Source: UBA2040 sp041674745 (GTDB taxonomy: Bacteria > Bacteroidota > Bacteroidia > Flavobacteriales_D > Crocinitomicaceae). Taken from it: DNA of 64,000 nt. The notes beneath the pieces are model-generated. The model was not told the origin of the DNA. It did not search any database and saw only the letters and a program-made list of their open reading frames with translations. Shown in pieces: positions 1-8,737 of the stretch (position 1 is the first letter of the stretch; each line of letters begins with the position of its first letter). The position numbers and the translations under genes were made by a program. The DNA lies in NCBI GenBank assembly GCA_041674745.1, contig JBAYVD010000005.1, positions 62,001 to 126,000 of the forward strand, written 5' to 3'.

Positions 1-369
1 GTGATTGTTGACAGGGTGAATTCCTCTATCCATCAATTGTCCGTAGCCTTTGAATTGGAAATAAACAAACAGAAAGCCCAGTAATACCGTGGCAATCATG
101 AACATTTTCAAACCTTTGATATTGCCTTTTTTGACATTTCGCAAGGCCAAAATAAAAGTCAAACTCGACAAGGCAATCAGTACAGTGCTAACATAGAATC
201 CCCATGGCAAAGGAAACTTCAGCCAGAATGAATCGCCCATCATCACCAAATAAGCAGAGGTGAATCCAGCAAACATCATAACCACACTAAAAATCCCGAT
301 ATAAACGAGATTTTTTTTCATTTTCTCCCGAATTTCGGGTGTCAATTCATCGTTGAATTCTTTTTTCAT
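1..369 (-). CDS. Haem-copper oxidase subunit III (partial, N-terminal part)
   Basis: The reverse strand reads open from an ATG at 369 to the window edge, giving the first 123 residues. They start MKKEFNDELTPEIREKMKKN and then show hydrophobic segments (LVYIGIFSVVMMFAGFTSAYLVM, then FYVSTVLIALSSLTFILALR, then a third around FMIATVLLGFLFVYFQF). This fits the cytochrome c oxidase subunit III / CyoC-type protein that Bacteroidota often carry just downstream of the haem farnesyltransferase gene. The gap to the upstream ctaB gene is 12 bases, so the two are probably cotranscribed. The protein would sit in the inner membrane as a structural subunit of the terminal oxidase. The C-terminal part is outside the window, so subfamily (caa3-, aa3- or bo3-type) cannot be decided. 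Confidence 0.75.
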   Translation of the reverse strand, partial: MKKEFNDELTPEIREKMKKNLVYIGIFSVVMMFAGFTSAYLVMMGDSFWLKFPLPWGFYVSTVLIALSSLTFILALRNVKKGNIKGLKMFMIATVLLGFLFVYFQFKGYGQLMDRGIHPVNNH

Positions 370-381
370 TTTTCGAACTTT

Positions 382-1248
382 TTAAAAAGGTATGGCGCTT
401 TCAATTCGGTCAAAAACATACACAAATTGAATAATCGGCAAATAAATAAACGATGCAAACATTAGTTTCCGAGCATCTTTGTCATCACAGGACAAAAACA
501 GCTTGTAGGATAACATAAAAAACCAAAGACTCATAATGCTTACAATAACTAAAGTCACCCAACTCGTCCAACCCATCCACCAAGGGAATAAACTAAACGG
601 AATCAATGCCAACGAATAGGCGGCAATTTGAAAGGCTGAATTTTTTGATTTTCCATGAATCGATGGGAGTAAACTGAATCCGCCTGCTCGGTAATCTTCA
701 TCCGTTACCCAAGCAATGGCCCAAAAATGAGGAAATTGCCAGCAGAACTGAACAAAAAACAAGATGCCGGGTACTAGACCAAAATGTCCTGTGGCGGCTA
801 CAGCTCCCAACATGGGAGGAATTGCACCCGGAAAAGCTCCTATGAACACAGCCCAACTTGTAATTCGTTTCATGGGTGTATAGACAAAAACATATAAAAT
901 GTACGCCAACAAACCCAGTAGAAAAGAAGGTAAATTGAGCAGAAATAACATGGATAATCCAACTACTAAACAAAATCCGATCACCCAATAGGCTTCTTTT
1001 ACCGACATATGTTCCATCGGTAATGGACGTTTGGCGGTTCGTTTCATCAATTTGTCCAATTCTTTTTCCCAAATTTGATTCGATCCATTGGAGGCGGCGG
1101 TCACCAACATGCCTCCCACCATCAATAAAAAGATTTCGTAAAGATTGGAGCCATGGTTGAACAAATACCCTGAAAGCGCTGAAACAACGACTAAAAATGA
1201 AAGCCTGAATTTGGTAAATGCTACGTATTGTTTGTATTTGCTTGACAC
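382..1248 (-). CDS. ctaB: Protoheme IX farnesyltransferase (heme O synthase)
   Basis: A 288-residue polytopic membrane protein of the UbiA prenyltransferase superfamily. The enzyme transfers farnesyl from farnesyl diphosphate to haem B to make haem O, the precursor of the haem of terminal oxidases. The polyprenyl-diphosphate/Mg binding motif is visible near residues 58-77 as NQIWEKELDKLMKRTAKRP, matching the family form N-x3-D-x3-D..M.RT..RP with the first aspartate replaced by glutamate. Seven to nine hydrophobic helices follow. Length is normal for the family (about 290-300). It lies 12 bases upstream of the oxidase subunit III gene, which supports the assignment. The gene is also called cyoE in other nomenclatures. 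Confidence 0.93.
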   Translation of the reverse strand: MSSKYKQYVAFTKFRLSFLVVVSALSGYLFNHGSNLYEIFLLMVGGMLVTAASNGSNQIWEKELDKLMKRTAKRPLPMEHMSVKEAYWVIGFCLVVGLSMLFLLNLPSFLLGLLAYILYVFVYTPMKRITSWAVFIGAFPGAIPPMLGAVAATGHFGLVPGILFFVQFCWQFPHFWAIAWVTDEDYRAGGFSLLPSIHGKSKNSAFQIAAYSLALIPFSLFPWWMGWTSWVTLVIVSIMSLWFFMLSYKLFLSCDDKDARKLMFASFIYLPIIQFVYVFDRIESAIPF

Positions 1249-1344
1249 GAAAGGACGCTTTTATTAAAACACCGCAAATTTACTTAATAAATTTGCCTGA
1301 CAAGAAAAAAGGTTCTTCGAAATAACAACATTTTGAAATTACAG

Positions 1345-1352
1345 TATATTTG
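1345..1352 (+). promoter_or_regulatory. Putative -7 promoter element before the GT2 gene
   Basis: TATATTTG matches the Bacteroidota sigma -7 box TAnnTTTG exactly. The expected transcription start is about 7 bases downstream, before the ATG at 1375. A clear -33 TTG at the usual distance is not seen. The element argues against an upstream TTG start at 1333. Confidence 0.5.
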
Positions 1353-1374
1353 CCCCAAAATCAATGTTTCAATT

Positions 1375-2094
1375 ATGAATATCCAAAAGCTTTCCATCCT
1401 TATTCCAGCTTACAACGAAGAAAAAACCATCCAAGTTATTCTGGACAAAGTGCGGGAAGTGGAATTGGAAAAGGGTATAACGAAAGAGATCGTAATTGTC
1501 AACGATTGCTCAAAAGATGGTACCGTTGCCAAAATTGAAGAATACATAGCAGCGCATCCCGAAATGGACATTCGATTTTTTTCTCAAGACAGAAACCAAG
1601 GTAAAGGCGCGGCCATCAATCGAGCAATCAAAGAATGCTCTGGGGATTACTTACTTGTGCAAGACGCCGATTTGGAATACGATCCGCAAGAATACAATTT
1701 ACTGTTGAAACCTGTTTTCATGGATGATGCGGATGTTGTTTACGGTTCTCGATTCGTTGGGCATCACCCGCACCGAATTTTATTTTTCTGGCATTCCATT
1801 GGAAACAAATTTTTGACCAACTTGTCCAACATGATGACCAATCTGAATTTGTCAGACATGGAAACCTGTTACAAGCTGATCCGTTCTTCTTTGGCGAAAC
1901 AAATCGAAATCAAAGAAAATCGTTTTGGTATTGAACCTGAAATTACAGCCAAACTGGCACGCATGAAAAAAATTCGCATCTACGAAGTCGGAATATCTTA
2001 TTACGGAAGAACCTATGAAGAAGGTAAAAAGATAGGTTGGAAAGACGGTTTCAGAGCGATTTATTGTATTTTCAAATACAAATTCTCAAAGTAA
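1375..2094 (+). CDS. Family 2 glycosyltransferase, polyprenyl-phosphate sugar transferase type
   Basis: From the ATG at 1375 the product is 239 residues. It begins MNIQKLSILIPAYNEEKTI, a textbook GT2 (GT-A fold) N terminus, and shows NDCSKDGT and the DxD-like metal/nucleotide motif QDADLEYDP near residue 95. The overall pattern (YGSRFVG, then DMETCYKLIRSS, then FGIEPEIT) is that of dolichol/polyprenyl-phosphate mannose or glucose synthases (DPM1-like) without the C-terminal membrane helices, so it is probably a peripheral inner-membrane enzyme that charges a lipid carrier with a sugar. The longer reading frame begins at a TTG at 1333, but a -7 promoter box lies at 1345-1352, so 1375 is preferred. 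The sugar and acceptor cannot be told from sequence. Confidence 0.85.
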   Translation: MNIQKLSILIPAYNEEKTIQVILDKVREVELEKGITKEIVIVNDCSKDGTVAKIEEYIAAHPEMDIRFFSQDRNQGKGAAINRAIKECSGDYLLVQDADLEYDPQEYNLLLKPVFMDDADVVYGSRFVGHHPHRILFFWHSIGNKFLTNLSNMMTNLNLSDMETCYKLIRSSLAKQIEIKENRFGIEPEITAKLARMKKIRIYEVGISYYGRTYEEGKKIGWKDGFRAIYCIFKYKFSK

Positions 2095-2159
2095 ACCAGC
2101 ACGGATTCTTCAATTACAAATCGAGGAATTGGGTTTTCTTTGAAATTCTTGGGCAAAAA

Positions 2160-2208
2160 AATTACGAATTAGGACTAACCTAATTCGTAATTCTCAATTC
2201 GTAATTGA
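2160..2208. repeat. Palindromic AATTACGAATT intergenic repeat at a convergent junction
   Basis: Positions 2160-2173 (AATTACGAATTAGG) and 2179-2192 form a perfect 14-base-pair inverted repeat with a 5-base loop. A third copy of the core, TCAATTCGTAATTGA, follows at 2194-2208. It lies between the stop codons of the GT2 gene and queA, which face each other. No T-run follows, so it is not a standard intrinsic terminator, although a hairpin here could end both transcripts. The same core recurs at 34606-34670. Confidence 0.75.
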
Positions 2209-2212
2209 CTAA

Positions 2213-3271
2213 TTATATTATCAACATTGCATCACCGTACGAATAGAAACGGTATTTCTCTTCTACAGCTGTTTTGTATGCTTCCATCATCAAATCGTGT
2301 CCACAAAATGCGGATATCATCATCAACAAAGTGGAAAGCGGTGTATGGAAATTGGTGATCATACAATTCGCGATACTAAAATCATACGGAGGGAAAATGA
2401 ATTTATTTGTCCAACCATCATAAGGATTCAGTGTTCCATCTGTTGAAACGGATGTCTCAATCGTTCTCATTACGGTTGTACCAACCGCACAAACGCGTTT
2501 TCTTTCCTTGATTCCTTTGTTGACGATTTCCGTACATCTTTTATCAATGTGCGCTTCTTCTGAATCCATTTTGTGTTTGGTCAAATCCTCTACTTCTACT
2601 GAGCGGAAAGTACCTAAACCAATGTGCAAAGTTACTTCAGCAAAATTTACACCTTTCAATTCCAAACGCTTCATCAATTCACGGGAGAAATGTAGTCCAG
2701 CAGTTGGAGCCGCAACAGCCCCTTCATTTTTCGCGAAAATCGTTTGGTAACGTTCTTCATCTTCTGGCTCAACGGTTCTTTTGATGTATTTCGGAAGCGG
2801 CGTTTCACCCAATTCTGTAATTTTCTTTTTGAATTCCTCGTAAGGACCATCAAACAAGAAACGCAAAGTTCTTCCTCTTGAAGTCGTGTTATCAATCACC
2901 TCAGCAACCAATGAATCATCGTCACCGAAATACAATTTATTTCCAATTCTAATTTTTCTCGCTGGATCTACTAGTACATCCCACAACAAACTTTCGCGGT
3001 TCAATTCACGCAACAAAAATACTTCGATTTTCGCGCCTGTTTTTTCTTTGTTTCCGTACATACGTGCAGGAAAAACGCGTGTATTGTTCATAATCATCAC
3101 ATCTCCTTCGGAGAAGTAGTTGATCAAATCTTTGAATAACTTGTGCTCAATTTTTCCTGTTTCACGGTGAATCACCATCAATTTTGCTTCGTCGCGGTTG
3201 TCAGATGGGTATTCAGCAATCAACTCTTCTGGTAGATTAAAACTGAATTCGGAAAGTTTCATTTTGCTCAT
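2213..3271 (-). CDS. queA: S-adenosylmethionine:tRNA ribosyltransferase-isomerase
   Basis: A 352-residue protein with the features of QueA, the cytoplasmic enzyme that transfers and isomerises ribose from SAM onto 7-aminomethyl-7-deazaguanine at tRNA position 34, making epoxyqueuosine. Recognisable blocks are the N-terminal FNLPEELIAEYPSDNRDEAKLMVI, the central AAPTAGLHFSRELMKRLE and HIGLGTFRSVEVEDLTKHKMDSE, and the C-terminal TNFHTPLSTLLMMISAFCG. The length equals the usual 340-360. The start may be ATG 3271 or ATG 3262 (MKLSEFSFNLP), because MSKMKL contains both. A TAACTTTG -7 box lies upstream at 3317-3324 on the same strand. It is convergent with the GT2 gene. Confidence 0.96.
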   Translation of the reverse strand: MSKMKLSEFSFNLPEELIAEYPSDNRDEAKLMVIHRETGKIEHKLFKDLINYFSEGDVMIMNNTRVFPARMYGNKEKTGAKIEVFLLRELNRESLLWDVLVDPARKIRIGNKLYFGDDDSLVAEVIDNTTSRGRTLRFLFDGPYEEFKKKITELGETPLPKYIKRTVEPEDEERYQTIFAKNEGAVAAPTAGLHFSRELMKRLELKGVNFAEVTLHIGLGTFRSVEVEDLTKHKMDSEEAHIDKRCTEIVNKGIKERKRVCAVGTTVMRTIETSVSTDGTLNPYDGWTNKFIFPPYDFSIANCMITNFHTPLSTLLMMISAFCGHDLMMEAYKTAVEEKYRFYSYGDAMLII

Positions 3272-3316
3272 GAGTGTCCTATATTTTTATGGTATTCTTT
3301 TTTTAAAAAAAGAGTG

Positions 3317-3324
3317 CAAAGTTA
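3317..3324 (-). promoter_or_regulatory. Putative queA -7 promoter element
   Basis: The minus strand reads TAACTTTG, an exact match to TAnnTTTG, 46 bases upstream of the queA ATG at 3271. No good -33 TTG is visible. Confidence 0.45.
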
Positions 3325-3376
3325 AATAAAATTGTGCTGAAATTTTTAGAATTTGCCGATTAAATCGAAATCTGTC

Positions 3377-5251
3377 TTACAAAGCTTTGTAGTTTTCATA
3401 CAAATGCACCAAATAACCTTTGCAATTCCGGGAGGAGTTTGGCAATTTTTCGGGTGCAATATTTTGATTCAAATAGTCTCGGTTGTCTAAATTGTAAGAG
3501 AAATCACCAGCGTCATCTATCCAACCATAACCGCGGGTTACCGTGTGCAAAGCAAAATTCTGCACCGTTGGATTGAGTAAGTTTTTGCTCCATGGATAAC
3601 GGGAAAGATCACCCTTCATTTGCGCGAGTAAAGTTCCGACAATATCGTGCTGATTTCCAATCACATCATTGGTTTTTCCTCGCCAAGCTGGCTTCAATGC
3701 CTCACCAAACAACAAACATGGAATATGAAAATATTTGCCTTGATTTGGGTCATTCTGCTCTGGCGCCGTATGACCGTGATCGGATATCAAAACAAACAAG
3801 GTGTTTTTGTACCATTTTTCCTTTTTACAACGCTGAAGGAAATTGTGCAAGGCTTCGTCGGCATAAATCAAACTGTTCATGTAATCTTCTTCCGGCCCTA
3901 CATAATTTTGATTCTTGTGTTTTGGGAAATCGTAGGGCGAATGCGTACTTCCTGTAAAGGCGCAATGCAGGAAAGGTTCTTTCGTCTTGTCGATGTCCTT
4001 TTTCAATAATTTGTACAACTCCTCGTCGTAATAATTCAGTTTTCCCTTGGGCAAATTGGGCGGAAAATCTTTCTCATCTTTTACGGAATCGAATCCGTGA
4101 TCCGTGAAAAAACTACCAATATTTCCATATTTCAAATCGCCACTGAAACGATATCCACTGTAGTAATTCCATGCTTTCAAATCTTGGTTCAAAGTAGGCT
4201 GTTTTCGGTGTTTATCTGGCTGCATGGACATAGAAATTTCTGGCAATGCTGGATAGGCGCTAAAAATACACGCATTTCCAATTTCAGATGTGCCGCCATC
4301 CGCGTACATGCGCGTAAATAGCAACCCTTTTTTGGTTAATTTATCAAAATGGGGTGTGACGGAACTGGTTCCTGCCAAAGACTTCATCGCGTTGGCGGAC
4401 CAACCTTCCAAAACGATAAACACCAAATTCGGACGATTGGTTGTCAATATTTGTGGGAAAGAATCGGTTTCTGTTCGGTACAATTCTGATGTAATCAACG
4501 CCGCCGTCTTCGATTTCATCACTGGAAATACATCGTCCAAATTACTTCGGTTGTACAACAAAAAGCTTTTCGCAAAATTATAGGTTGTGTTTACGCTCAA
4601 GTCATTCGCTAAGCTCGTTTTACTGAAATAGGCCGCATCCGTATTAATCGGAACCGGCTGTAAGCCGCCGCGAATCAACAAAACCATAAATGGAGCAATC
4701 AAAACAAAGGATACAAAAGCCGTCAACTTCGATTTCCAATTGAATTTATCACTGCCCATTAACTGATTCCAGAATATTTTTTTAGCCAGGAAATAAGCGA
4801 AAATCCCGCCTAAACTGGAATACAGTAAAAACCAGAAAACCATTCCCCAGCTAGCGGTCCGTCCCACCTCATCTGGATTGGCCAGATGCATAAAAACGTG
4901 GCTGTTCAATTTGTGATTCCACTCTGGATAGGCATTTATTTCACCGGCATGGATGAACAATACCATCAACACTTCCAAGGAAAAAATCGAAATGAAAAGT
5001 GTTTTAAAAAATTTGGTTGGGATAATTTTCCACAAAACCAAAAACAAAAAAGGCAGAACACTTGCTGCAGAAGCAGCAGCAACATCCAATCGAAAGGAGT
5101 AGAGAAATGCTTTGCTCACTTCCAACCAACCTGTCGTCGGAACCTTGTCAAAATTGTGCAGAATGAAAAGAAGGCGCATCACGTCAAACAAAAGCACCCA
5201 GAAAAGGATGATTTTAACGACTGCTACTAAATTTGACCAAAAATTTCTCAT
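3377..5251 (-). CDS. LTA-synthase-like sulfatase-fold phosphoglycerol transferase
   Basis: The product is 624 residues from the ATG at 5251 (MRNFWSNLVAVVKIILFW). The N-terminal ~200 residues hold four or five hydrophobic helices and the rest is an extracytoplasmic alkaline-phosphatase/sulfatase domain. Landmarks are LEGWSANAMKSLAG, the nucleophile loop GGTSEIGNA (Thr or Ser, around residue 318), CAFTGSTHSPYDFP and the metal-binding LISDHGH near residue 490. This is the architecture of LtaS and OpgB/MdoB-type enzymes that move phosphoglycerol or phosphoethanolamine from phospholipid to a surface glycan. A Gram-negative has no lipoteichoic acid, so the acceptor is unknown. The frame extends 10 codons upstream to 5281, but a TACCTTTG box lies inside that extension. 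Confidence 0.82.
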   Translation of the reverse strand: MRNFWSNLVAVVKIILFWVLLFDVMRLLFILHNFDKVPTTGWLEVSKAFLYSFRLDVAAASAASVLPFLFLVLWKIIPTKFFKTLFISIFSLEVLMVLFIHAGEINAYPEWNHKLNSHVFMHLANPDEVGRTASWGMVFWFLLYSSLGGIFAYFLAKKIFWNQLMGSDKFNWKSKLTAFVSFVLIAPFMVLLIRGGLQPVPINTDAAYFSKTSLANDLSVNTTYNFAKSFLLYNRSNLDDVFPVMKSKTAALITSELYRTETDSFPQILTTNRPNLVFIVLEGWSANAMKSLAGTSSVTPHFDKLTKKGLLFTRMYADGGTSEIGNACIFSAYPALPEISMSMQPDKHRKQPTLNQDLKAWNYYSGYRFSGDLKYGNIGSFFTDHGFDSVKDEKDFPPNLPKGKLNYYDEELYKLLKKDIDKTKEPFLHCAFTGSTHSPYDFPKHKNQNYVGPEEDYMNSLIYADEALHNFLQRCKKEKWYKNTLFVLISDHGHTAPEQNDPNQGKYFHIPCLLFGEALKPAWRGKTNDVIGNQHDIVGTLLAQMKGDLSRYPWSKNLLNPTVQNFALHTVTRGYGWIDDAGDFSYNLDNRDYLNQNIAPEKLPNSSRNCKGYLVHLYENYKAL

Positions 5252-5383
5252 TTCACAAGTCACAAAGGTAATGCTTTCCAAAAACTAGGCTTGTATCGAC
5301 GGGTAATTTTCGATTGTCACCCGAAATTGCACCATAGTTTTGGTCTACATTTTACGGTTTTTTAAAATTCAAATTTTATCGTT

Positions 5384-5391
5384 TATATTTG
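5384..5391 (+). promoter_or_regulatory. Putative cotH operon -7 promoter element
   Basis: TATATTTG matches TAnnTTTG exactly. It ends about 45 bases before the ATG at 5437 and overlaps the TTG at 5389 that opens the longer reading frame, so that TTG cannot be the start if this is the promoter. The -33 region is only T-rich. Confidence 0.5.
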
Positions 5392-5436
5392 TCCGTATCG
5401 AAGGTTTCGTTTTCCTTTGAAATTAAAAAATCAACT

Positions 5437-6870
5437 ATGGTATTGAATATTCGGATTCTTCTAGCGGTTACTTTGTGTTCAATCGGCTTAGTGTCATCTG
5501 GACAAATAGTTCATCCAGCCAATACACAAGCCTTTTTACAAAGTGAATTGGCCGAAGTCCATATCATAATTGATCCTGATAGTTTGCAATATCTTTTCCT
5601 TCCTGACAGTCTGGAGTCCAACCACGAGTATCCTGCAACTTTCAAATACATTACTTCCACCGGAGTGGACAGCGTTGCCAATGTCGGCTTCCGTTTGCGC
5701 GGTAATACGTCGCGTTATTCTGCCAAAAAATCATTTAAAATCTCTTTCAATACATTCAACACTGGTTCCAGATGGAACGATTTGAAGAAAATGAACTTGA
5801 ATGGTGAGCACAACGACCCTTCCATTCTTCGTTCTTGGTTAAGCAACACTTTGTTGAGCGAAAATCAAATCATTGCCATTCGAAATAGTTATGTAAAATT
5901 GTTTATCAATGGCGAGTACAAAGGGCTTTATTTCAATGCAGAGCACATCGACAAGCCGTTTATAACCCAACGTTTTGGATCGGACAATGATGGAAACCTG
6001 TACAAATCCGCATGGGGTGCAAATCTTGCTTATTTGGGAACCAATCCAAGCAGCTATGTCGATAAATATGAATTGAACACCAATACCGATAGTTTTGATT
6101 ACTCCGGATTGATTCATTTTATAGATGTGCTTAACAACACGCCATCCGCTCAATTCGCTTGCGCCATTCAGCAAGTTTTCGACGTAGAATCTTATCTAAA
6201 AACGTTAGCCATGGAAGTGCTCATTGGACATTGGGATGGCTATTCCTACAATCAGAACAACTACTACTTGTATGAAAATCCAGCCGATGGTCGATTTGTG
6301 TTTATCGAATACGACATGGACAATACGTTTGGCATTGACTGGTTCAACGTTGATTGGGCCAATCGAAACATCTATACATGGGCGAATTCAGGTGGAGCTA
6401 GACCGCTTTTTACCAAATTGATGGCTGTTCCTTATTTCAAAGATTTGTATTCCAGCTATATTCAAAGTTTTATCAACGGGAATTTCCAGGATAACTTCAT
6501 TTTGTTGGCCTTGCAAGCCAAACAAGCTTATATCCAAAATGCTGCTTTTACTGACACATACAAAGGAATGGATTACGGATTCAGTAACGCTGATTTTACC
6601 AATGCTCTGACACAAGCGTGGGGTGCGCACGTCACCACTTCCATATTTAGTTATGTAATAGACCGGAAAAACAGTGCGCATGCACAACTTGTGTTTTCTG
6701 GAGCTCCTAACCCTTGTACGGTTGGAATAGAAGAATTGACGCTTGGTGAATTCATTCCTAGCTATGCGACGGATATGATGGGTAAAATCATTCCTTTGGA
6801 TTCCAAAAATTGTTTAAAAATTGTAGTAGGGACCAACGGTCAAATAAGAAAAACCATTGATATAGAATAA
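5437..6870 (+). CDS. CotH-kinase-family secreted protein
   Basis: From the ATG at 5437 the product is 477 residues with a signal peptide (MVLNIRILLAVTLCSIGLVSSGQ). The CotH family fold, an atypical protein kinase domain first seen in spore coats, is recognisable: KKSFKISFN, then the nucleotide-binding-like EHIDKPFITQRFG, and the conserved block EVLIGHWDGYSYNQNNYYLYE followed by FIEYDMDNTFG (metal-binding aspartates). The last ~55 residues (PNPC...GKIIPLD...GQIRKTIDIE) resemble a weak T9SS type A sorting domain. The gene opens an apparent operon with the amylase (10-base gap) and the GH31 glucosidase. A role in starch use is suggested only by position. A copy of the putative operator lies within the signal-peptide codons (5491-5505). 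Confidence 0.8.
   Translation: MVLNIRILLAVTLCSIGLVSSGQIVHPANTQAFLQSELAEVHIIIDPDSLQYLFLPDSLESNHEYPATFKYITSTGVDSVANVGFRLRGNTSRYSAKKSFKISFNTFNTGSRWNDLKKMNLNGEHNDPSILRSWLSNTLLSENQIIAIRNSYVKLFINGEYKGLYFNAEHIDKPFITQRFGSDNDGNLYKSAWGANLAYLGTNPSSYVDKYELNTNTDSFDYSGLIHFIDVLNNTPSAQFACAIQQVFDVESYLKTLAMEVLIGHWDGYSYNQNNYYLYENPADGRFVFIEYDMDNTFGIDWFNVDWANRNIYTWANSGGARPLFTKLMAVPYFKDLYSSYIQSFINGNFQDNFILLALQAKQAYIQNAAFTDTYKGMDYGFSNADFTNALTQAWGAHVTTSIFSYVIDRKNSAHAQLVFSGAPNPCTVGIEELTLGEFIPSYATDMMGKIIPLDSKNCLKIVVGTNGQIRKTIDIE
5491..5505. promoter_or_regulatory. Operator-like dyad inside the cotH coding sequence
   Basis: GTGTCATCTGGACAA differs by one base from the operator-like site of the susC promoter (11071-11085). 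Counting the five bases before it, 19 of 20 positions agree (GCTTAGTGTCATyTGGACAA). It lies about 95 bases downstream of the likely transcription start, where a bound repressor could act as a roadblock. It also encodes VSSGQ at the signal cleavage site, so coincidence is possible. Confidence 0.35.
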
Positions 6871-6880
6871 TTATACACAT

Positions 6881-8737
6881 ATGAAAAAAAGAACCTTTGC
6901 CTTTTGGGTACTGTTCTTTGTTCAAAGCATTTCATTTGGACAAAAATCAGATTTCAAACATGTTGAACCCGCGAATTGGTGGTCGGACATGAACTTGCAC
7001 ACGATTCAAGTTTTATTCCACGGCGACAACATCGCCGGACTCGAGCCTAATTCTTCAAAAATGCCTATTGTCAAAATCGACAAAACAGAAAATCCCAATT
7101 ACTTGTTCATCACCTTTGAGACACAAGGATTGCCAGCTGGCATTTATCCAATTGAATTTAAACAGGGGAAAAAGAAAGTAAAAACGTATTCGTTTGAATT
7201 AAAAACGAGAGATGCCAATTCCAAAATGCGGGAAGGTATTTCTGCTGAAGATGTCGTTTATCTTTTGATGCCAGATCGATTTGCCAACGGAAATGAAAAA
7301 AATGACTCACACCCAAGCATGAGAGAAAAGGGAAATCGAAGTCATCCGGGAGGGCGTCACGGTGGCGACATTCAAGGAATTATTGACCATTTGGATTACA
7401 TCCATGAACTAGGTGCTACAGCTATTTGGTCGACTCCTTTGCTTTGCGACGACGACAGCACCTATTCTTATCACACCTACGGACAAAGCGACGTGTATAA
7501 AATCGATCCGCGCTATGGTGACAATGCAGATTACAAACGTTTGGTAGACGAAGCGCACAAACGAGATATGAAAATCGTGAAAGACATGGTAACCAATCAT
7601 TGGGGAGCAGCACACTGGATGTTCACAGATTTGCCTACCTACGAATGGATTCATCAATTTCCAGGCTACAAGCAAACTTCTTACCGAATGACCACGATTA
7701 TGGACCCGAATGCATCGAAAAGTGATGCTGATCTCTGTGAAAAAGGCTGGTTTGTAAAATCCATGCCCGACTTGAATCAGAGCAACCCATTGGTCTTCAA
7801 TTATCTTACTCAAAATGCCATTTGGTGGATTGAATACAGCGGATTGGACGCTTTCAGAGTAGATACCTACAGCTACAATGAAAAATTCAAAATCGCAGAA
7901 TGGACAAAAGCCATTATGGATGAATACCCAAATTTTTCAATCGTTGGGGAGGTTTGGTTGAACAATCAAGCACAAATTTCTTACTTCCAAAAAAACAGTC
8001 CGATTGGTGCTCTTCAAAACTACAACAGTCATTTGCCACAAGTCATGGATTTTACGTTGTACGATGCCGTCACAAAAGCTTTCAAAGAAAAGGAACAACA
8101 CTGGAACCAAGGCATGATTCGAATTTACGAGAATTTTGTCAGTGATTTTTTATATTCGAATCCCTTGGAAATTTTGGTATTCTTAGAGAACCACGACACC
8201 GATCGTTTCAACCAATATTGTCCAAATTTGGAAGATTACAAATTGGCGATGACGCTTCTGGCGACCACACGCGGTATTCCACAAATTTATTACGGAACGG
8301 AAATTGGAATGGCTGGTGACAAATCGAAAGGCGACGCAGCCATTCGTCTGGATTTTCCGGGTGGCTGGACTTCCGATGCCAACAATGCATTTACGGCGTC
8401 CGGAAGAACAGAAATTCAAGCGGAGTACTTTGAAATAACCAAAAAGCTTTTGAATTTTAGAAAAACCAATGCGGTTTTGCATACCGGCAAATTGACTCAG
8501 TTTGTTCCTGAAAACAATATGTACGTTTATTTCCGCCACGATGCCGATAAAAAAATAATGGTGGTGCTTAATAATTCCGACAAGGAGCAAAACCTTTCCT
8601 TGTCCCGTTTCGAGGAAATGATTCAAGGTCATACAGGCGGCCTTGAGATGCTGACTGGTCAATCGGTTTCATTGCTAGAAAAAAACTTAAAAATTGCAGC
8701 CAAAACGCCACTTGTAATCATTTTAGACAATGAATAA
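6881..8737 (+). CDS. GH13 alpha-amylase / neopullulanase-type (SusA-like)
   Basis: A 618-residue enzyme with a signal peptide (MKKRTFAFWVLFFVQSISFG). Residues ~22-108 form the beta-sandwich N-terminal domain of cyclomaltodextrinases, then the GH13 barrel follows. The four conserved regions are complete: DMVTNH (235-240), GLDAFRVDTY with nucleophile D328, GEVW with acid/base E357, and LENHDTDR with D439. It should cut alpha-1,4-linked maltooligosaccharides or pullulan in the periplasm. No T9SS signal or lipobox is present, which fits a periplasmic enzyme. It follows cotH by 10 bases and overlaps the GH31 gene by 8 bases, so all three are probably one operon. It is most like the neopullulanase SusA class; exact specificity is not readable. 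Confidence 0.92.
   Translation: MKKRTFAFWVLFFVQSISFGQKSDFKHVEPANWWSDMNLHTIQVLFHGDNIAGLEPNSSKMPIVKIDKTENPNYLFITFETQGLPAGIYPIEFKQGKKKVKTYSFELKTRDANSKMREGISAEDVVYLLMPDRFANGNEKNDSHPSMREKGNRSHPGGRHGGDIQGIIDHLDYIHELGATAIWSTPLLCDDDSTYSYHTYGQSDVYKIDPRYGDNADYKRLVDEAHKRDMKIVKDMVTNHWGAAHWMFTDLPTYEWIHQFPGYKQTSYRMTTIMDPNASKSDADLCEKGWFVKSMPDLNQSNPLVFNYLTQNAIWWIEYSGLDAFRVDTYSYNEKFKIAEWTKAIMDEYPNFSIVGEVWLNNQAQISYFQKNSPIGALQNYNSHLPQVMDFTLYDAVTKAFKEKEQHWNQGMIRIYENFVSDFLYSNPLEILVFLENHDTDRFNQYCPNLEDYKLAMTLLATTRGIPQIYYGTEIGMAGDKSKGDAAIRLDFPGGWTSDANNAFTASGRTEIQAEYFEITKKLLNFRKTNAVLHTGKLTQFVPENNMYVYFRHDADKKIMVVLNNSDKEQNLSLSRFEEMIQGHTGGLEMLTGQSVSLLEKNLKIAAKTPLVIILDNE

Noticed and set aside
5263..5270. TACCTTTG as the promoter of the LTA-synthase-like gene
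   Set aside because: No -33 partner at 17-23 bases and it would leave a 5-6 base leader; kept only as an argument for the shorter start, not listed as a feature.
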